From positions 5,208,001 to 5,272,000 of the forward strand of contig OW818681.1 in the NCBI GenBank assembly GCA_942493075.1: 64,000 nt of DNA, in the 5' to 3' direction. Below are positions 49,351 to 58,430 of this stretch, piece by piece. Positions within the stretch are counted from its first letter, which is position 1, and each line of letters starts with the position of its first letter. The notes under the pieces were generated by a model. That model did no database searches, was not told the origin of the DNA, and was given only the letters and a program-made list of their open reading frames with translations. The position numbers were made by a program, and so were the translations under genes. Source of the stretch: JBBQYD01 sp942493075. Its GTDB lineage: Bacteria > Verrucomicrobiota > Verrucomicrobiia > Limisphaerales > UBA8199.

Positions 49351-51360
49351 TTACGAACCAATATTCAACGGCAGTGTAATTAGGATCAATGTCCCCTTTC
49401 CCGCAGTGCTGTTCAACGAAAACTCGCCTCCCATGCCCTCCACACGCTCACAGATTCCGATCAAACCAAACCCGTCATGCTTGCCCGCGAAATCAAATCC
49501 GCACCCGTTATCCCGCAATTCGAGGCGTATGCCGGTTGCCTCAGAGGCAAGCCTCACGGCGAACTCGGTCGCCCGCGCGTGACGCAACGCGTTTGTCAGA
49601 ACTTCCTGGCTGATTCGCAAGAGGTGCTCCTCCCAATCGGGCGGCAGCAACGGCATCCTGCCTGCCACACTCAGCGTGGCTTTTAACGCAGTGCCGACGG
49701 TCATTTTGCCAAGCAATGTATCGAGCGCTTCACACAAATCCTGCTCATCAAGTGCCTGAGGACGCAAACCGCGAACGGATCGCCTGGCTTCCCGCAGGCT
49801 CTCTCGCGCTAATAATCCAGCTCTGCGAACATGCTCCATCGCTTCGCTTCCCAACCCCTGGGATGTTGCATCCTCGGCGGCTTCCAATTGAACGATCACT
49901 CCGGTGAACCCTTGCGCTAAAGTATCATGGATATCCCTGGCCAAACGGTTTCGCTCAGCGAGCACGGCAGTCTGTCTGCTTAACAGCGCTTTTTCGAGGG
50001 CCTCCCTGGAATGCTGGCGCTCGGTAATGTCCATCAAGGCGCCTACATATTCCAAATCCCCTCCGATATCCTTCGCAGCGCGTGCGACTACCTGGACGTG
50101 TTTAATTGCCCCATCTGCAAACAGCAAGCGATGTTCCAGTTCGAAGTCCGACAGGTTCCGCACAGCCCTATCCATCGTCTCCTTCACCAGTGACGCATCC
50201 TGGGGGTGCAGTCGCTCGAACACCATCGCCATCGTTGGGCGCAAACCAGGATCGTATCCCATGATGCGAAACGTTTCTTCGGACCAGATGATTTCGTCTG
50301 TGCCTGGTTTCCAGCCGAAACTGCCGGTCCGGCTTAACTGCTGCGCTGCGGTTAAATAGGCCTGGCTTCGCCGCAGAGCCTCCACCGCTTGCCGTCGGTC
50401 ATGGATATCCGTGATCAACATATACCAGGCGATGATCGTTCCCTGATCATCCCGAGCTGGCAGTGCGCGAGAATGTTGCCAGCGATATACTCCATCGGCC
50501 CGGCGTTGGCGCTGTTCAGAGTCGAAAGCTTCTCCGGATTGAATGGACTGCTTCCAACGCTCCATCACCTGGGGCAGGTCTTCCGGGTGAACAGCATCGC
50601 TCATTGTCCAGTTCTTCAGTTCCTGGGCAGTCTTGCCGAAATACTCCAGGACCTGGCGGCTGAGCAACTTAACTTGGCCCGCCGGATTCAATGTGCAGAT
50701 CATTCCCGGGATTGTATCCACAATCGTCCGAAACTGATTCTCACTCACCCGGAGTTCAGACTCCGCTCTGTCTCTTTCAATGCCCTGGGCGATCACATCA
50801 GCTACCGCTGCAAGGGTGTCCAGAGTCGCTTCGCACAATGGGTGCCTCGCGAACATGGCCATCACCCCGATGACACGCCCCTCAACAATGAGCGGGTAGC
50901 CAGCATAAGAGACCAGCCCGCAGTCAAGCGCCCATTGTTTATTGTGAATGTGAGGATCGCTCAGCACGGAGTTTGTCATCAGCGGTTTCTTCTCCCGGAT
51001 TATCCACCCCAGCTTCAGGCTGCCGGCAGGAATCCGGCTATACTCACCATCGAGTCGAGTGTACATGCCGCCGCTGGCTTTAAGCTCCAGCACGTTCTCC
51101 TGATGATTCAGTGTCCAGATCCGTGCAAATGCAGCATCGAGATTACGCACAATTGCTTCCGTGCACTCACGCAGGATGGTTTTGATGGGAGCCGGCTTCG
51201 CGAAGGCTGCGCTTACATCCGAACGAACAGAAATCAAACGCTGCGCGATCCTCTGCCAATCCCGGAGCGTTTCCAGTTCGCGGCGGGATTGTTCGAGCTC
51301 GCGCTGCAAGGCTTTGACTTCGGATCGGAGATCCAGGTTTTCGATGGCACCCGTATTCAT
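49351..51360 (-). CDS. GAF/PAS sensor histidine kinase, HisKA_3 type
   Basis: A 669-residue cytoplasmic kinase. An N-terminal coiled coil (LRSEVKALQRELEQSRRELE) leads to a GAF domain (about 45-200; SVLSDPHIHNKQWALDCGLV, then SYAGYPLIVEGRVIGVMAMF). PAS 1 (about 205-330; FRTIVDTIPGMICTLNPAGQ) and PAS 2 (about 335-455; GSFGWKPGTDEIIWSEETFR) follow. The HisKA_3 region has LAERNRLARDIHDTLAQGFT with the phospho-His, and the ATPase domain has ISQEVLTNALRHARA, ELRDNGCGFD and GLIGICERVEGMGGEF. No membrane segment is seen. Its regulator gene follows immediately. Confidence 0.93.
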   Translation of the reverse strand: MNTGAIENLDLRSEVKALQRELEQSRRELETLRDWQRIAQRLISVRSDVSAAFAKPAPIKTILRECTEAIVRNLDAAFARIWTLNHQENVLELKASGGMYTRLDGEYSRIPAGSLKLGWIIREKKPLMTNSVLSDPHIHNKQWALDCGLVSYAGYPLIVEGRVIGVMAMFARHPLCEATLDTLAAVADVIAQGIERDRAESELRVSENQFRTIVDTIPGMICTLNPAGQVKLLSRQVLEYFGKTAQELKNWTMSDAVHPEDLPQVMERWKQSIQSGEAFDSEQRQRRADGVYRWQHSRALPARDDQGTIIAWYMLITDIHDRRQAVEALRRSQAYLTAAQQLSRTGSFGWKPGTDEIIWSEETFRIMGYDPGLRPTMAMVFERLHPQDASLVKETMDRAVRNLSDFELEHRLLFADGAIKHVQVVARAAKDIGGDLEYVGALMDITERQHSREALEKALLSRQTAVLAERNRLARDIHDTLAQGFTGVIVQLEAAEDATSQGLGSEAMEHVRRAGLLARESLREARRSVRGLRPQALDEQDLCEALDTLLGKMTVGTALKATLSVAGRMPLLPPDWEEHLLRISQEVLTNALRHARATEFAVRLASEATGIRLELRDNGCGFDFAGKHDGFGLIGICERVEGMGGEFSLNSTAGKGTLILITLPLNIGS

Positions 51361-51524
51361 TCTAGTTTCTTAAGAATGAGTGCACCATGCCTCACGGATC
51401 GCGAATTGTCATCTGATCGGGTGATTGGAGGGGCCGGGCAGAGGCTGCGGAGAGGAGGGAGTTGTGGGAGGAGGTTTGAAATGATTTGACTTGTCGGAGT
51501 GCTCCCAGCCCAAGACCATGCGGC

Positions 51525-52568
51525 ATGAGCATTTCGGACATGTGCGCGAGCCAAAGAAACGGCCCTGCAAAAAGGTTCGCCGGATTCACCCTGGCTCTGT
51601 TGTGCTGCTGGAGCAGTATTTTGGCAGCGGAATGGGATTTGCCGCTCAACTCACAACTCCGGTTCAACGCGGATGGCACCTTTAAGATCCTCGCGTTTGG
51701 CGACGTTCATTGGGACAAAGCCACCGAGAAGGATAAAGCGACCTTGCGCGCCATGGAAACCATTGTGGAGGCGGAGCAACCTGATTTCGTGATCTATACT
51801 GGAGACAACTGCGTTAGCGACGAACTCGGGGATGTGAAACAGGGTTATCTGGACCTTACCGAACCGGTTATTCGACGCAAGATCCCATGGGCGGCGACAC
51901 TGGGCAACCATGACGCGGAAAGAGGAGGGATTTCGCGGCGCGACGTTTTCTCCTCAATGCTGGGTCTGCCCGGAAACCTGTCGCGCCTGGGGCCTTCAGA
52001 CATCCACGGGTACGGAAATTTCATTCTGCCAATTATGGACCCTCTGGGGAAAGAGAGGGCAGCCCTGGTCTATGTGCTGGACTCAAACGCGTATTTCAAG
52101 AGGGCTGGTTTGGAAACCTACGATTGGATTCATCAAGATCAGATTCAATGGTATCGGCATTGCTCGGAAACGTATCGCAAGGAGAACGGCGGACATTATC
52201 TTCCTTCGTATGCGTTTTGCCACATCCCACTTCCCGAATTTGCATGGGTGCACACGAACCGTACCACCGTAGGCGTAAAGCAGGAGGACGTTTGCAGTTC
52301 AGCAATCAACGGTGGATTGGCCGCCACAATTTTAGACCATCGAGATATCAAAGCGCTGTTCTGCGGACATGATCATGTTAATGACTTCATCAGCAGCTTT
52401 GATGGTTTATGGCTCGGCTACGTTCGCGGTATTGGTTACAATACCTACGGCAAAGACAACTACGCGAGGGGATCGCGTGTGATTTTGCTCAAGCAAGGGA
52501 CATCATCCTTCGACACCTGGCTCCGCCTGGAGAACGGGCAAGTAGTAAATCGGGTTCATTGCGATTGA
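51525..52568 (+). CDS. Secreted calcineurin-like metallophosphoesterase
   Basis: A 347-residue protein starting at the ATG at 51525. The leader includes RFAGFTLALLCCWSSILAAE. The di-metal phosphoesterase motifs are all present: FKILAFGDVHWD, IYTGDNCVSD, ATLGNHDAERGG, YAFCHIPLPEF and ALFCGHDHVNDF, with a YVRGIGYNTYG end. It is close to purple-acid-phosphatase-like and DcrA-like secreted phosphodiesterases. The substrate is unknown. It diverges from the histidine kinase gene. Confidence 0.88.
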   Translation: MSISDMCASQRNGPAKRFAGFTLALLCCWSSILAAEWDLPLNSQLRFNADGTFKILAFGDVHWDKATEKDKATLRAMETIVEAEQPDFVIYTGDNCVSDELGDVKQGYLDLTEPVIRRKIPWAATLGNHDAERGGISRRDVFSSMLGLPGNLSRLGPSDIHGYGNFILPIMDPLGKERAALVYVLDSNAYFKRAGLETYDWIHQDQIQWYRHCSETYRKENGGHYLPSYAFCHIPLPEFAWVHTNRTTVGVKQEDVCSSAINGGLAATILDHRDIKALFCGHDHVNDFISSFDGLWLGYVRGIGYNTYGKDNYARGSRVILLKQGTSSFDTWLRLENGQVVNRVHCD

Positions 52569-52623
52569 AGCCGCAGAAACGTGCACCCTTAATCCAAGTT
52601 AGCTATATCGCCGCATCCCAGAT

Positions 52624-53307
52624 TCAAGCCTTCTCTGATACCCATGCTCGTAGAAGACCTGTTTGGACTATTTGCCGGGTGGAAGCAAAGCCTGCGGCAC
52701 GGAGGATCGCTGAGATGTAGGCAGGGCGTAGCAGGGCGACATGAGTATCGATGGCGGTCATGGAATCGCCCTCAACTCCACAAAGGCGCAATGCTTCCCG
52801 ATGAAGGCCTCTCAGGCATGCGTCATCCTCAGGACATTCACCGAGGCATAGATCGCCATGGATGAGCATTCCGTTGGGCTGCAGCCGCCCGGCGATGCTC
52901 CGGAAAAACTGTTCTCTTTCCTCCTGCCTCAGGATAAAATGGCTTACGAAAAGGGCCAATGCCGCATGGAAATCCGGTCCTGCCTGGAGCGTGTCCAGAT
53001 AGCCCAAGTGGAACTGACAGCGGTCGGCAAGACCGGCACCCGCAAGCTTGTCCCTGGCGAACGACATCATAGCCTCGGACGGTTCCACTAAAACAAAATC
53101 CGCACCGGGGAAAACGCCCGCGAGGGCAAGCACTTCTTCACCGGTGCCGGCACCTACGCTCAAGATGCGACAAGGGTTCGGCAGTCGATTGAAGAGCAGA
53201 CGTGCGGTCAAATGGATAGCGGACATGTAAGGCCGCAACGGACGGAACCGCTCGTCATGCGATGGTGCCTTCTCTTTATTGAAAAATTCCACAGGGTTTT
53301 CTGCCAT
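52624..53307 (-). CDS. Class I SAM-dependent methyltransferase
   Basis: A 227-residue Rossmann-fold methyltransferase. Motif I is CRILSVGAGTGEEVLALAGV, motif II is ADFVLVEPSEAMMSFARDKL, and the post-I strand HLGYLDTLQ and ALALFVSHFILRQEEREQF follow; GMLIHGDLCLG is motif III. The ATG at 53307 is the only good start. The substrate cannot be inferred. It is convergent with the phosphoesterase gene. Confidence 0.88.
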   Translation of the reverse strand: MAENPVEFFNKEKAPSHDERFRPLRPYMSAIHLTARLLFNRLPNPCRILSVGAGTGEEVLALAGVFPGADFVLVEPSEAMMSFARDKLAGAGLADRCQFHLGYLDTLQAGPDFHAALALFVSHFILRQEEREQFFRSIAGRLQPNGMLIHGDLCLGECPEDDACLRGLHREALRLCGVEGDSMTAIDTHVALLRPAYISAILRAAGFASTRQIVQTGLLRAWVSEKA

Positions 53308-53422
53308 TTGCCTGCATAGATAACTCTCTCAGGACAAAGTGCAAGTGGCTGGGGTCAGGTCTCCGGATCATGGTAAACATGCTCCATGGTTGCCCCTGTC
53401 GTGCCTGGTTGTGTAGCCTGCC

Positions 53423-53842
53423 TTAATGCGGCGTGGCAAGAAACACGGTATGATTGTTCGGCGTCTCCCCGTAGCCGAGTTGAATGACATTGTTTATTGT
53501 ACCACTCCGACTGGGAGACTTTTCGGCTGCTTTCAATACATCAGCTTTCAGCTTTGCCTGGTCGAAAAAGGCGCTATTCGCACGATACTGCTTCACTAGC
53601 CAATCCACGAATGCTTCAGAATACCGGGGCGAACTCCAGAGCACTGCTAGGTCAACGCTCGTGACACTGTTGATGTCGATCTTTTCGCACTCCGTATTAA
53701 TCGTAGTATATGTAGTATCGGGGGTGGTGTCGCCTTTGATTCCGCCAGTGACGTTCAGGTGATGGAGGAAGGCGACATGCGAGTTAGTGTGGTAGTCGAG
53801 AGTAATCAGGATAGGCGTTGTGGCAGAGCGGGGTCGGACCAT
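53423..53842 (-). CDS. Hypothetical protein next to the helicase gene
   Basis: A 139-residue frame with start ATG at 53842 (a TTG lies 24 bases upstream). It contains VRPRSATTPILITLDYHTNS, TECEKIDINSVTSVDLAVLW, FVDWLVKQYRANSAFFDQAK and VIQLGYGETPNNHTVFLATP. The composition suits a real protein, but I recognise no family, signal peptide or membrane segment. It is 138 bases downstream of the helicase gene on the same strand and could be its partner. Confidence 0.5.
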   Translation of the reverse strand: MVRPRSATTPILITLDYHTNSHVAFLHHLNVTGGIKGDTTPDTTYTTINTECEKIDINSVTSVDLAVLWSSPRYSEAFVDWLVKQYRANSAFFDQAKLKADVLKAAEKSPSRSGTINNVIQLGYGETPNNHTVFLATPH

Positions 53843-53980
53843 ATGGCCCAGGCCTTGAAAGCACAATTATGGGAACGAACAGTGTATACTTCTTTGCCCA
53901 CGAATCGCTCAGGCTGCATCGGTATGATGACTGCGTGATTCATGCTGTTAGCGGCGCTCAAGCTTTTGGGAGCCCTTGCG

Positions 53981-56443
53981 CTAGATGCCGATCTGGTTCG
54001 CGTCCGCCTCCCGAGGTTGCGCAGCGCGAGCCTGCTGTGGGGCTTGGGCCCAAACACCGCAGAGTTGGAAGTGATGCTCGATAGGTTTGAGCCTCGACGG
54101 GAACACGCGCTCAAAGGAGACACCAAGGAAGCTCTTTGCCCGGCTCAGGCCGACGTAAACGTACTTGTCGATGAGTTCTTTGTGAATTTCGGCCATTCGG
54201 TCCAGGCCAACATAGAACACGGCTTCAAATTCAAGACCCTTGATGTGCTCGACGGGGAAGATGCGGACGCGGGCCGAGTCGCCGAGGTCCTGTCCGCCGT
54301 GCGAGGCGTCTACCTCGAGACCGTTCTCGCGTAGCGGGGGCAGCAGGGCCGCCTTTAGGGGCTCAACGTCGGCGATGGTCGGCACGAGAACGGCCGTTGT
54401 GGGAAGGTGCTTACCGCCCAGGGTGAAGATTTCGCAGATTCGCTCGACGAGCCAATGCGCAGCCGGGGCTTCCTTGCTGGTTTTGAAGCTGAGGGCTGGC
54501 GGATCTTCCGGGCGGTGAGCGTAGGCCGATTTGAACTTTGGCTCTAAGCCCGTGGCGTGCTTATAGAGGTCCCGAGCTATGTTGAAAAGGCGTTCAGTCT
54601 GGCGGTAGCTGACGTTTAGCTCGCTTGTTTGGTAGGGCTTGCAAACGGCTTTCATGTCTGCCCAGTCGCGCAGGCCGGTTTCCGTGACGCGTTGCATGGG
54701 GTCGCCCGAGATGGTGACGCCCCCCTCCGGTAACGAGAACCGCTCCATGCAGGCCAGTTCCAATGGTGAGAAATCGGTTGCCTCGTCAACGGTGACGAGG
54801 AGACGGAATCTTGTGAGCAGCGAGCGGAGTTCGTCGGGCACACCGGTTTGATCGCCCGGCAGTTGGCCGCGCAACCCACGAGTGAACTCCAAGGCCTGAT
54901 AGAGTAGGACATCCTGTTCGGGCTCCGATAGCTGGCGGTCGCGGATCGCCTTTTCACTATCGGCTTCGAAAAAGCGCGTCTGGTTGGCTGGGACTTCACG
55001 GAAATCCTGGTAAGCCCTGGGGATGAGCAGAAACAGGCGTGCGAGCGAGAGACTCTCAACCAAGCCTTTGACTTCCTTTTTCAGTTTAGCCACCAGCGGA
55101 GGAACGTTCGGGAAGACGGCGGTGTCGATCTCCTCCGTCGTGAGGCCGAATGCGGCCCTTTGCCACCGTTCCACGTAATTATTGATGGCCGACGCGTTGA
55201 TGTCCACAACCTTGTCGAGGGTTTCGGCGATGTCTCTGACCGCCTGCACCATGGTATTGAGATCGGTGTTTAACGTGCGGTAGTCGGCGGCACGGTGCTG
55301 GGCCTCGCGGAGCTCGATCACGTCACCGGTCTTGGAGATAATGTCGAGGGCAGTCATGAGAACCTTATGACTGGCGTCGGTCAGTCCGTTGAGGGGGGAG
55401 CGGATTTCGTTGTTGAATTCTTGGAGCGCCTGACGAAAGAAGATTGGATAGGCGCTGGCCAAGTGCTCGGTGAAGGCCTTGTGGAGAGCCAATTGCTCGG
55501 CACCGGTGGCGCGCTTCATCAGGGGCTGGCCGACCGGGGCCTGCTTGAAGTAGCCGTGAGGGCCGACTTTTATAAACCCGCTGTCTCGGAGGACCTCCAG
55601 ACGGAAGGTGCGGTAAACCTTAACGTGATCGTCAGTGGCCGGGAGAAACTCTTTGGCCATAGCTTCTTTTAGGTAAACCTTGAGAAGGTCACTTGGGGTA
55701 AACAGTATCCAATTCGCGCCGGCTTTGAAGGCTTGGTCTGATAGCCCTTTCTGCTCAGTTTCGGTCAGAAACTCCTTTTTAGTCTTCTGAGAGAGCCTCT
55801 TCAGCAGGACCGTTGTCTTGCCAGTGCCCGGAGCGCCGGTGATTATTACGTAGGTAGTGAACGGAAGACGGAAAACTTCGTCCTGCGCTTCGTCGAGGAT
55901 CGCTTGGTCGGGGAGTTGGACCGAGTAGCTGATGGCGCGGGTCGACGCCTTCTGGCTGATCCCCTCAAGGAGCTTGCGAAGAGACCGAACCGCCAGACCG
56001 CCACCGATCCAGGCTATCCTGTTTTCGGATGGATCAAAGCTTGTGCCATCCAGTCTTAGGCGAAACTCATCCTTGATCTGAAGGGAGAATGCGTGCGCTT
56101 CCAGGACATATCCAAGTCTGTGGTGCTTAACCTCGAAACTATGAGCATCGCCTGGCTTTTTAGTGATAATGCGGCCCAGATCGCTCAGATAGCTAGCGTA
56201 CTCAATCGAGGGTCGTACCGGACTGTAGCCTGACGGAGTGTAATTGCGGCAGATAAATATCTCGACTCTATCCCCGCTCTGGCTCTCTGCTTGAGCGTAC
56301 CCGACACAAGGCTCGTTTCTGAGTTGGAACTGGTCCGGGCCGGTCAGCGCACCGCCTGCGGGTTCGAAATGCCTCTGAAAGTGATCCAGTTCGGAAATGA
56401 TGGCATCTGCGACCTGGTTGGCGAGGTTTGCTTCGTCTGACAT
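53981..56443 (-). CDS. UvrD-like superfamily 1 helicase with a novel N-terminal domain
   Basis: An 820-residue protein; the ATG at 56443 has a GGAG ribosome binding site. Residues 1-190 form an unrecognised domain (VEIFICRNYTPSGYSPVRPS, GRIITKKPGDAHSFEVKHHR). The helicase core has Walker A ITGAPGTGKTTVLLKRL (201 onward), motif II LVTVDEATDFSPLELACMER (DEAT instead of DEAQ), motif III TISGDPMQRV, LNVSYRQTERLFNIARDLYK as motif IV, IKGLEFEAVFYVGLDRMAEI as motif V and YVYVGLSRAKSFLGVSFERV as motif VI. A large helical insertion (about 250-540) separates the walls. It resembles HelD-like and defence-associated SF1 proteins more than housekeeping UvrD. Confidence 0.75.
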   Translation of the reverse strand: MSDEANLANQVADAIISELDHFQRHFEPAGGALTGPDQFQLRNEPCVGYAQAESQSGDRVEIFICRNYTPSGYSPVRPSIEYASYLSDLGRIITKKPGDAHSFEVKHHRLGYVLEAHAFSLQIKDEFRLRLDGTSFDPSENRIAWIGGGLAVRSLRKLLEGISQKASTRAISYSVQLPDQAILDEAQDEVFRLPFTTYVIITGAPGTGKTTVLLKRLSQKTKKEFLTETEQKGLSDQAFKAGANWILFTPSDLLKVYLKEAMAKEFLPATDDHVKVYRTFRLEVLRDSGFIKVGPHGYFKQAPVGQPLMKRATGAEQLALHKAFTEHLASAYPIFFRQALQEFNNEIRSPLNGLTDASHKVLMTALDIISKTGDVIELREAQHRAADYRTLNTDLNTMVQAVRDIAETLDKVVDINASAINNYVERWQRAAFGLTTEEIDTAVFPNVPPLVAKLKKEVKGLVESLSLARLFLLIPRAYQDFREVPANQTRFFEADSEKAIRDRQLSEPEQDVLLYQALEFTRGLRGQLPGDQTGVPDELRSLLTRFRLLVTVDEATDFSPLELACMERFSLPEGGVTISGDPMQRVTETGLRDWADMKAVCKPYQTSELNVSYRQTERLFNIARDLYKHATGLEPKFKSAYAHRPEDPPALSFKTSKEAPAAHWLVERICEIFTLGGKHLPTTAVLVPTIADVEPLKAALLPPLRENGLEVDASHGGQDLGDSARVRIFPVEHIKGLEFEAVFYVGLDRMAEIHKELIDKYVYVGLSRAKSFLGVSFERVFPSRLKPIEHHFQLCGVWAQAPQQARAAQPREADANQIGI

Positions 56444-56882
56444 GGTGTCTCCTTTCTAACTGAAGAGCTCCTTTTCGATAAGAGCCGTGAAATTGTTTCT
56501 GCAGAAAAGCTCCGGTTCGTGGCGGGCCGCCCGAGTCATGATTCGAAAACCTGGCGCTTTGGGCTTGCTGATATTGTCGCAAATGCGTGGCATTGTGTTG
56601 CGCTTTGAATGGACGACTAAGCGCAATTATAGGATGACTGTCCATCTAGACCAGAGAAAAACGCTCCGCACCCGACGCGCCGTTTCAAAGTAGAGGAGGT
56701 TGATCCTCTTTCAAGGCGCACCGGGACGGTGCGCGAACTCGCAGGCGAGGACGCCTACGCTACCCACACGGACACGCCGCTTGCGGAGGTCTCATTACGT
56801 GACTTTTATTTCCGGGGTTCAGCCTTCCGCCTTAGCTTTCTTATCCTCTTGCCTGTATTGACTTAAGTAGTATGATCGGCGC
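56444..56882. other. Gene-free interval upstream of the helicase gene
   Basis: No convincing gene. It holds the two palindromes at 56716-56756, and short open frames overlapping the helicase start that look like shadows. Divergent promoters for the helicase and the gene at 56883 should lie here, but no consensus was convincing. Confidence 0.6.
56716..56756. repeat. Two adjacent small palindromes
   Basis: GCGCACC-GGGAC-GGTGCGC (56716-56734) and AGGCG-AGGA-CGCCT (56743-56756), separated by GAACTCGC. The CGCAGGCGAGGACGCCTACG wording resembles a dispersed repeat I associate with planctomycete and verrucomicrobial genomes. Confidence 0.6.
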
Positions 56883-57320
56883 ATGCCACGCCTATTAATT
56901 ACCCTTACATTGGCCGGCTGTATCTGGTGTCAGTTTCTTCAAGCACACCCGGCCACGAATGCTGTTCCACCGTCTTCAACGCCCAAAATCGCGGCGAAGG
57001 GGCCTGTTCAGTCTGTATCCCAGCAAACCGAGAAGAAAACACGCGGCTATCCGTTCCGGGGCAAGCTGGCAGCCGTGGATCTCGCGAAAGGCACCATCCA
57101 AATAGGCAAGAGCACTTACTGGATTACTCCACAGACCAAGATAATAAAAAATGGAAATCCCGCACGTTTGACGGATGGCGTCATCGGTGAAGCAGCGGTC
57201 GGTTATGCACGCAAGGAATCGGACGGTCGTGCCATGGCTGCGAGCCTGCGATTCGGTGAGAAGGTTGAGACCGGATCAAAAGCGCCTGCGCTGTCAACAA
57301 CGGCCGGCAAGAAGAGCTGA
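56883..57320 (+). CDS. Secreted hypothetical protein, DUF5666-like beta domain
   Basis: A 145-residue protein with a short leader (MPRLLITLTLAGCIWCQFLQ, cleavage near AHPA). The next 30 residues are Pro/Ser/Thr-rich. The C-terminal part, YPFRGKLAAVDLAKGTIQIG followed by KSTYWITPQTKIIKNGNPAR and GEAAVGYARKESDGRAMAAS, looks like a single OB-like DUF5666 repeat. The function is unknown. It converges on the DUF3616 gene with an 18-base gap. Confidence 0.6.
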   Translation: MPRLLITLTLAGCIWCQFLQAHPATNAVPPSSTPKIAAKGPVQSVSQQTEKKTRGYPFRGKLAAVDLAKGTIQIGKSTYWITPQTKIIKNGNPARLTDGVIGEAAVGYARKESDGRAMAASLRFGEKVETGSKAPALSTTAGKKS

Positions 57321-57338
57321 GGAAGCACTTGCCAGGAC

Positions 57339-58409
57339 TCAGGGTTTGAAGTCGGGCAGAATCACTGCACGAAAACATCGCTGGTTCGCCTGCTTGAGTT
57401 GCTTACAGCGTTTGTTTCCAACCATTTGCTTGCCATCATCGCTGATCACCAGCAAGTCGGTCCCTTTAGAATCGGGGCTCCCTGCCAGGGCTTCGGGATT
57501 GAGATGGCTGATGCCTGGGATTAAGATGCGCTCTGGAACTCCCCCTGGCCCCGGCCACTGGTAAAAAGCCGACTTACCTTCGCCATCGAACGCGCCTGCA
57601 ACGATCAGGTAGGCTCCTCGCCATTCGGTGATGCTGCGAACACCATAATTTTTCAAGGGCACCAGGATCGGCGCGCCGAGCTTAGCCGAGGCGCCTGCGA
57701 TCATCTGGGTGGGGTTTAACAAGGGGACCAGCAACGCTTTTCCCATCGGGACCGGGTTCCGGAAACCAATCAGCAGATGGCCCTCGGGGGTCGCGGCCAA
57801 ACCCTCGATATTCAGCCCTCCGGGAGCTTTGGGCGCGAGTTCCGCGGCTTCTTTTAACCTGAACTCCTTCAAACGCGGGTCGCTCGCAAGGTCCTCTAGG
57901 AGCCGAGTGTAAGGAAGGCCAGTGGGAGCGGGACAGGGAACTCCTTTTTCAACGATTGTCCGCGTTGCAAAGAAACGATGGCGACTGAGGCGCTCCTTCC
58001 CCTCCGCATTCCGCCCATGCGACGAAATCCAAAAGGTTAAATCGCCGATGGTTGCCGCCCCTTCGATATCAACCTCAGGTTTCTTGGGGTCCACTCCGAG
58101 GAATTCGGAGAGATCGACAGAAGCGAGCGGCGCACCTGCATTTGTACATGAATAGACACGGATTACATTGTCCTCATCATTGGCCACGGCGAAGGCCTGA
58201 GCATTGAGCCAGACGGTAGCCGAGGCGTCGCAGAGTCCGCAATAGTCCCGCAACTGCACTGCTGCGCCGAAGGCGTGTGACGTCAGCACCCATCCGAGAG
58301 CAATCCAGAGTAGGCGAAGCCGAGGCAAGCTCCACGCGGTGCGGAGACGCCCGGAAGCTCGGCATGCCAGACCGCAGAGTGGTTGTAATATGTTAGCGAC
58401 AAGGCGCAC
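57339..58409 (-). CDS. Secreted DUF3616 protein
   Basis: A 356-residue protein. The frame begins at a GTG at 58409, but a TTG at 58328 would place a better leader (LPRLRLLWIALGWVLTSHAF) at the N-terminus. Mature motifs: NAQAFAVANDEDNVIRVYSC, KPEVDIEGAATIGDLTFWIS, SHGRNAEGKERLSRHRFFAT, GGLNIEGLAATPEGHLLIGF and HLNPEALAGSPDSKGTDLLV, the beta-propeller-like DUF3616 family. The function is unknown. It lies 21 bases after the LTD gene, as a possible last member of the VTC operon. Confidence 0.8.
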   Translation of the reverse strand: MRLVANILQPLCGLACRASGRLRTAWSLPRLRLLWIALGWVLTSHAFGAAVQLRDYCGLCDASATVWLNAQAFAVANDEDNVIRVYSCTNAGAPLASVDLSEFLGVDPKKPEVDIEGAATIGDLTFWISSHGRNAEGKERLSRHRFFATRTIVEKGVPCPAPTGLPYTRLLEDLASDPRLKEFRLKEAAELAPKAPGGLNIEGLAATPEGHLLIGFRNPVPMGKALLVPLLNPTQMIAGASAKLGAPILVPLKNYGVRSITEWRGAYLIVAGAFDGEGKSAFYQWPGPGGVPERILIPGISHLNPEALAGSPDSKGTDLLVISDDGKQMVGNKRCKQLKQANQRCFRAVILPDFKP

Positions 58410-58430
58410 TGGGCGATAAAGTTGGTGAGG

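Noticed and set aside
56268..56693. Short frames overlapping the helicase start on both strands
   Set aside because: The helicase ATG has a good ribosome binding site; the others are shadows or lack any start signal.
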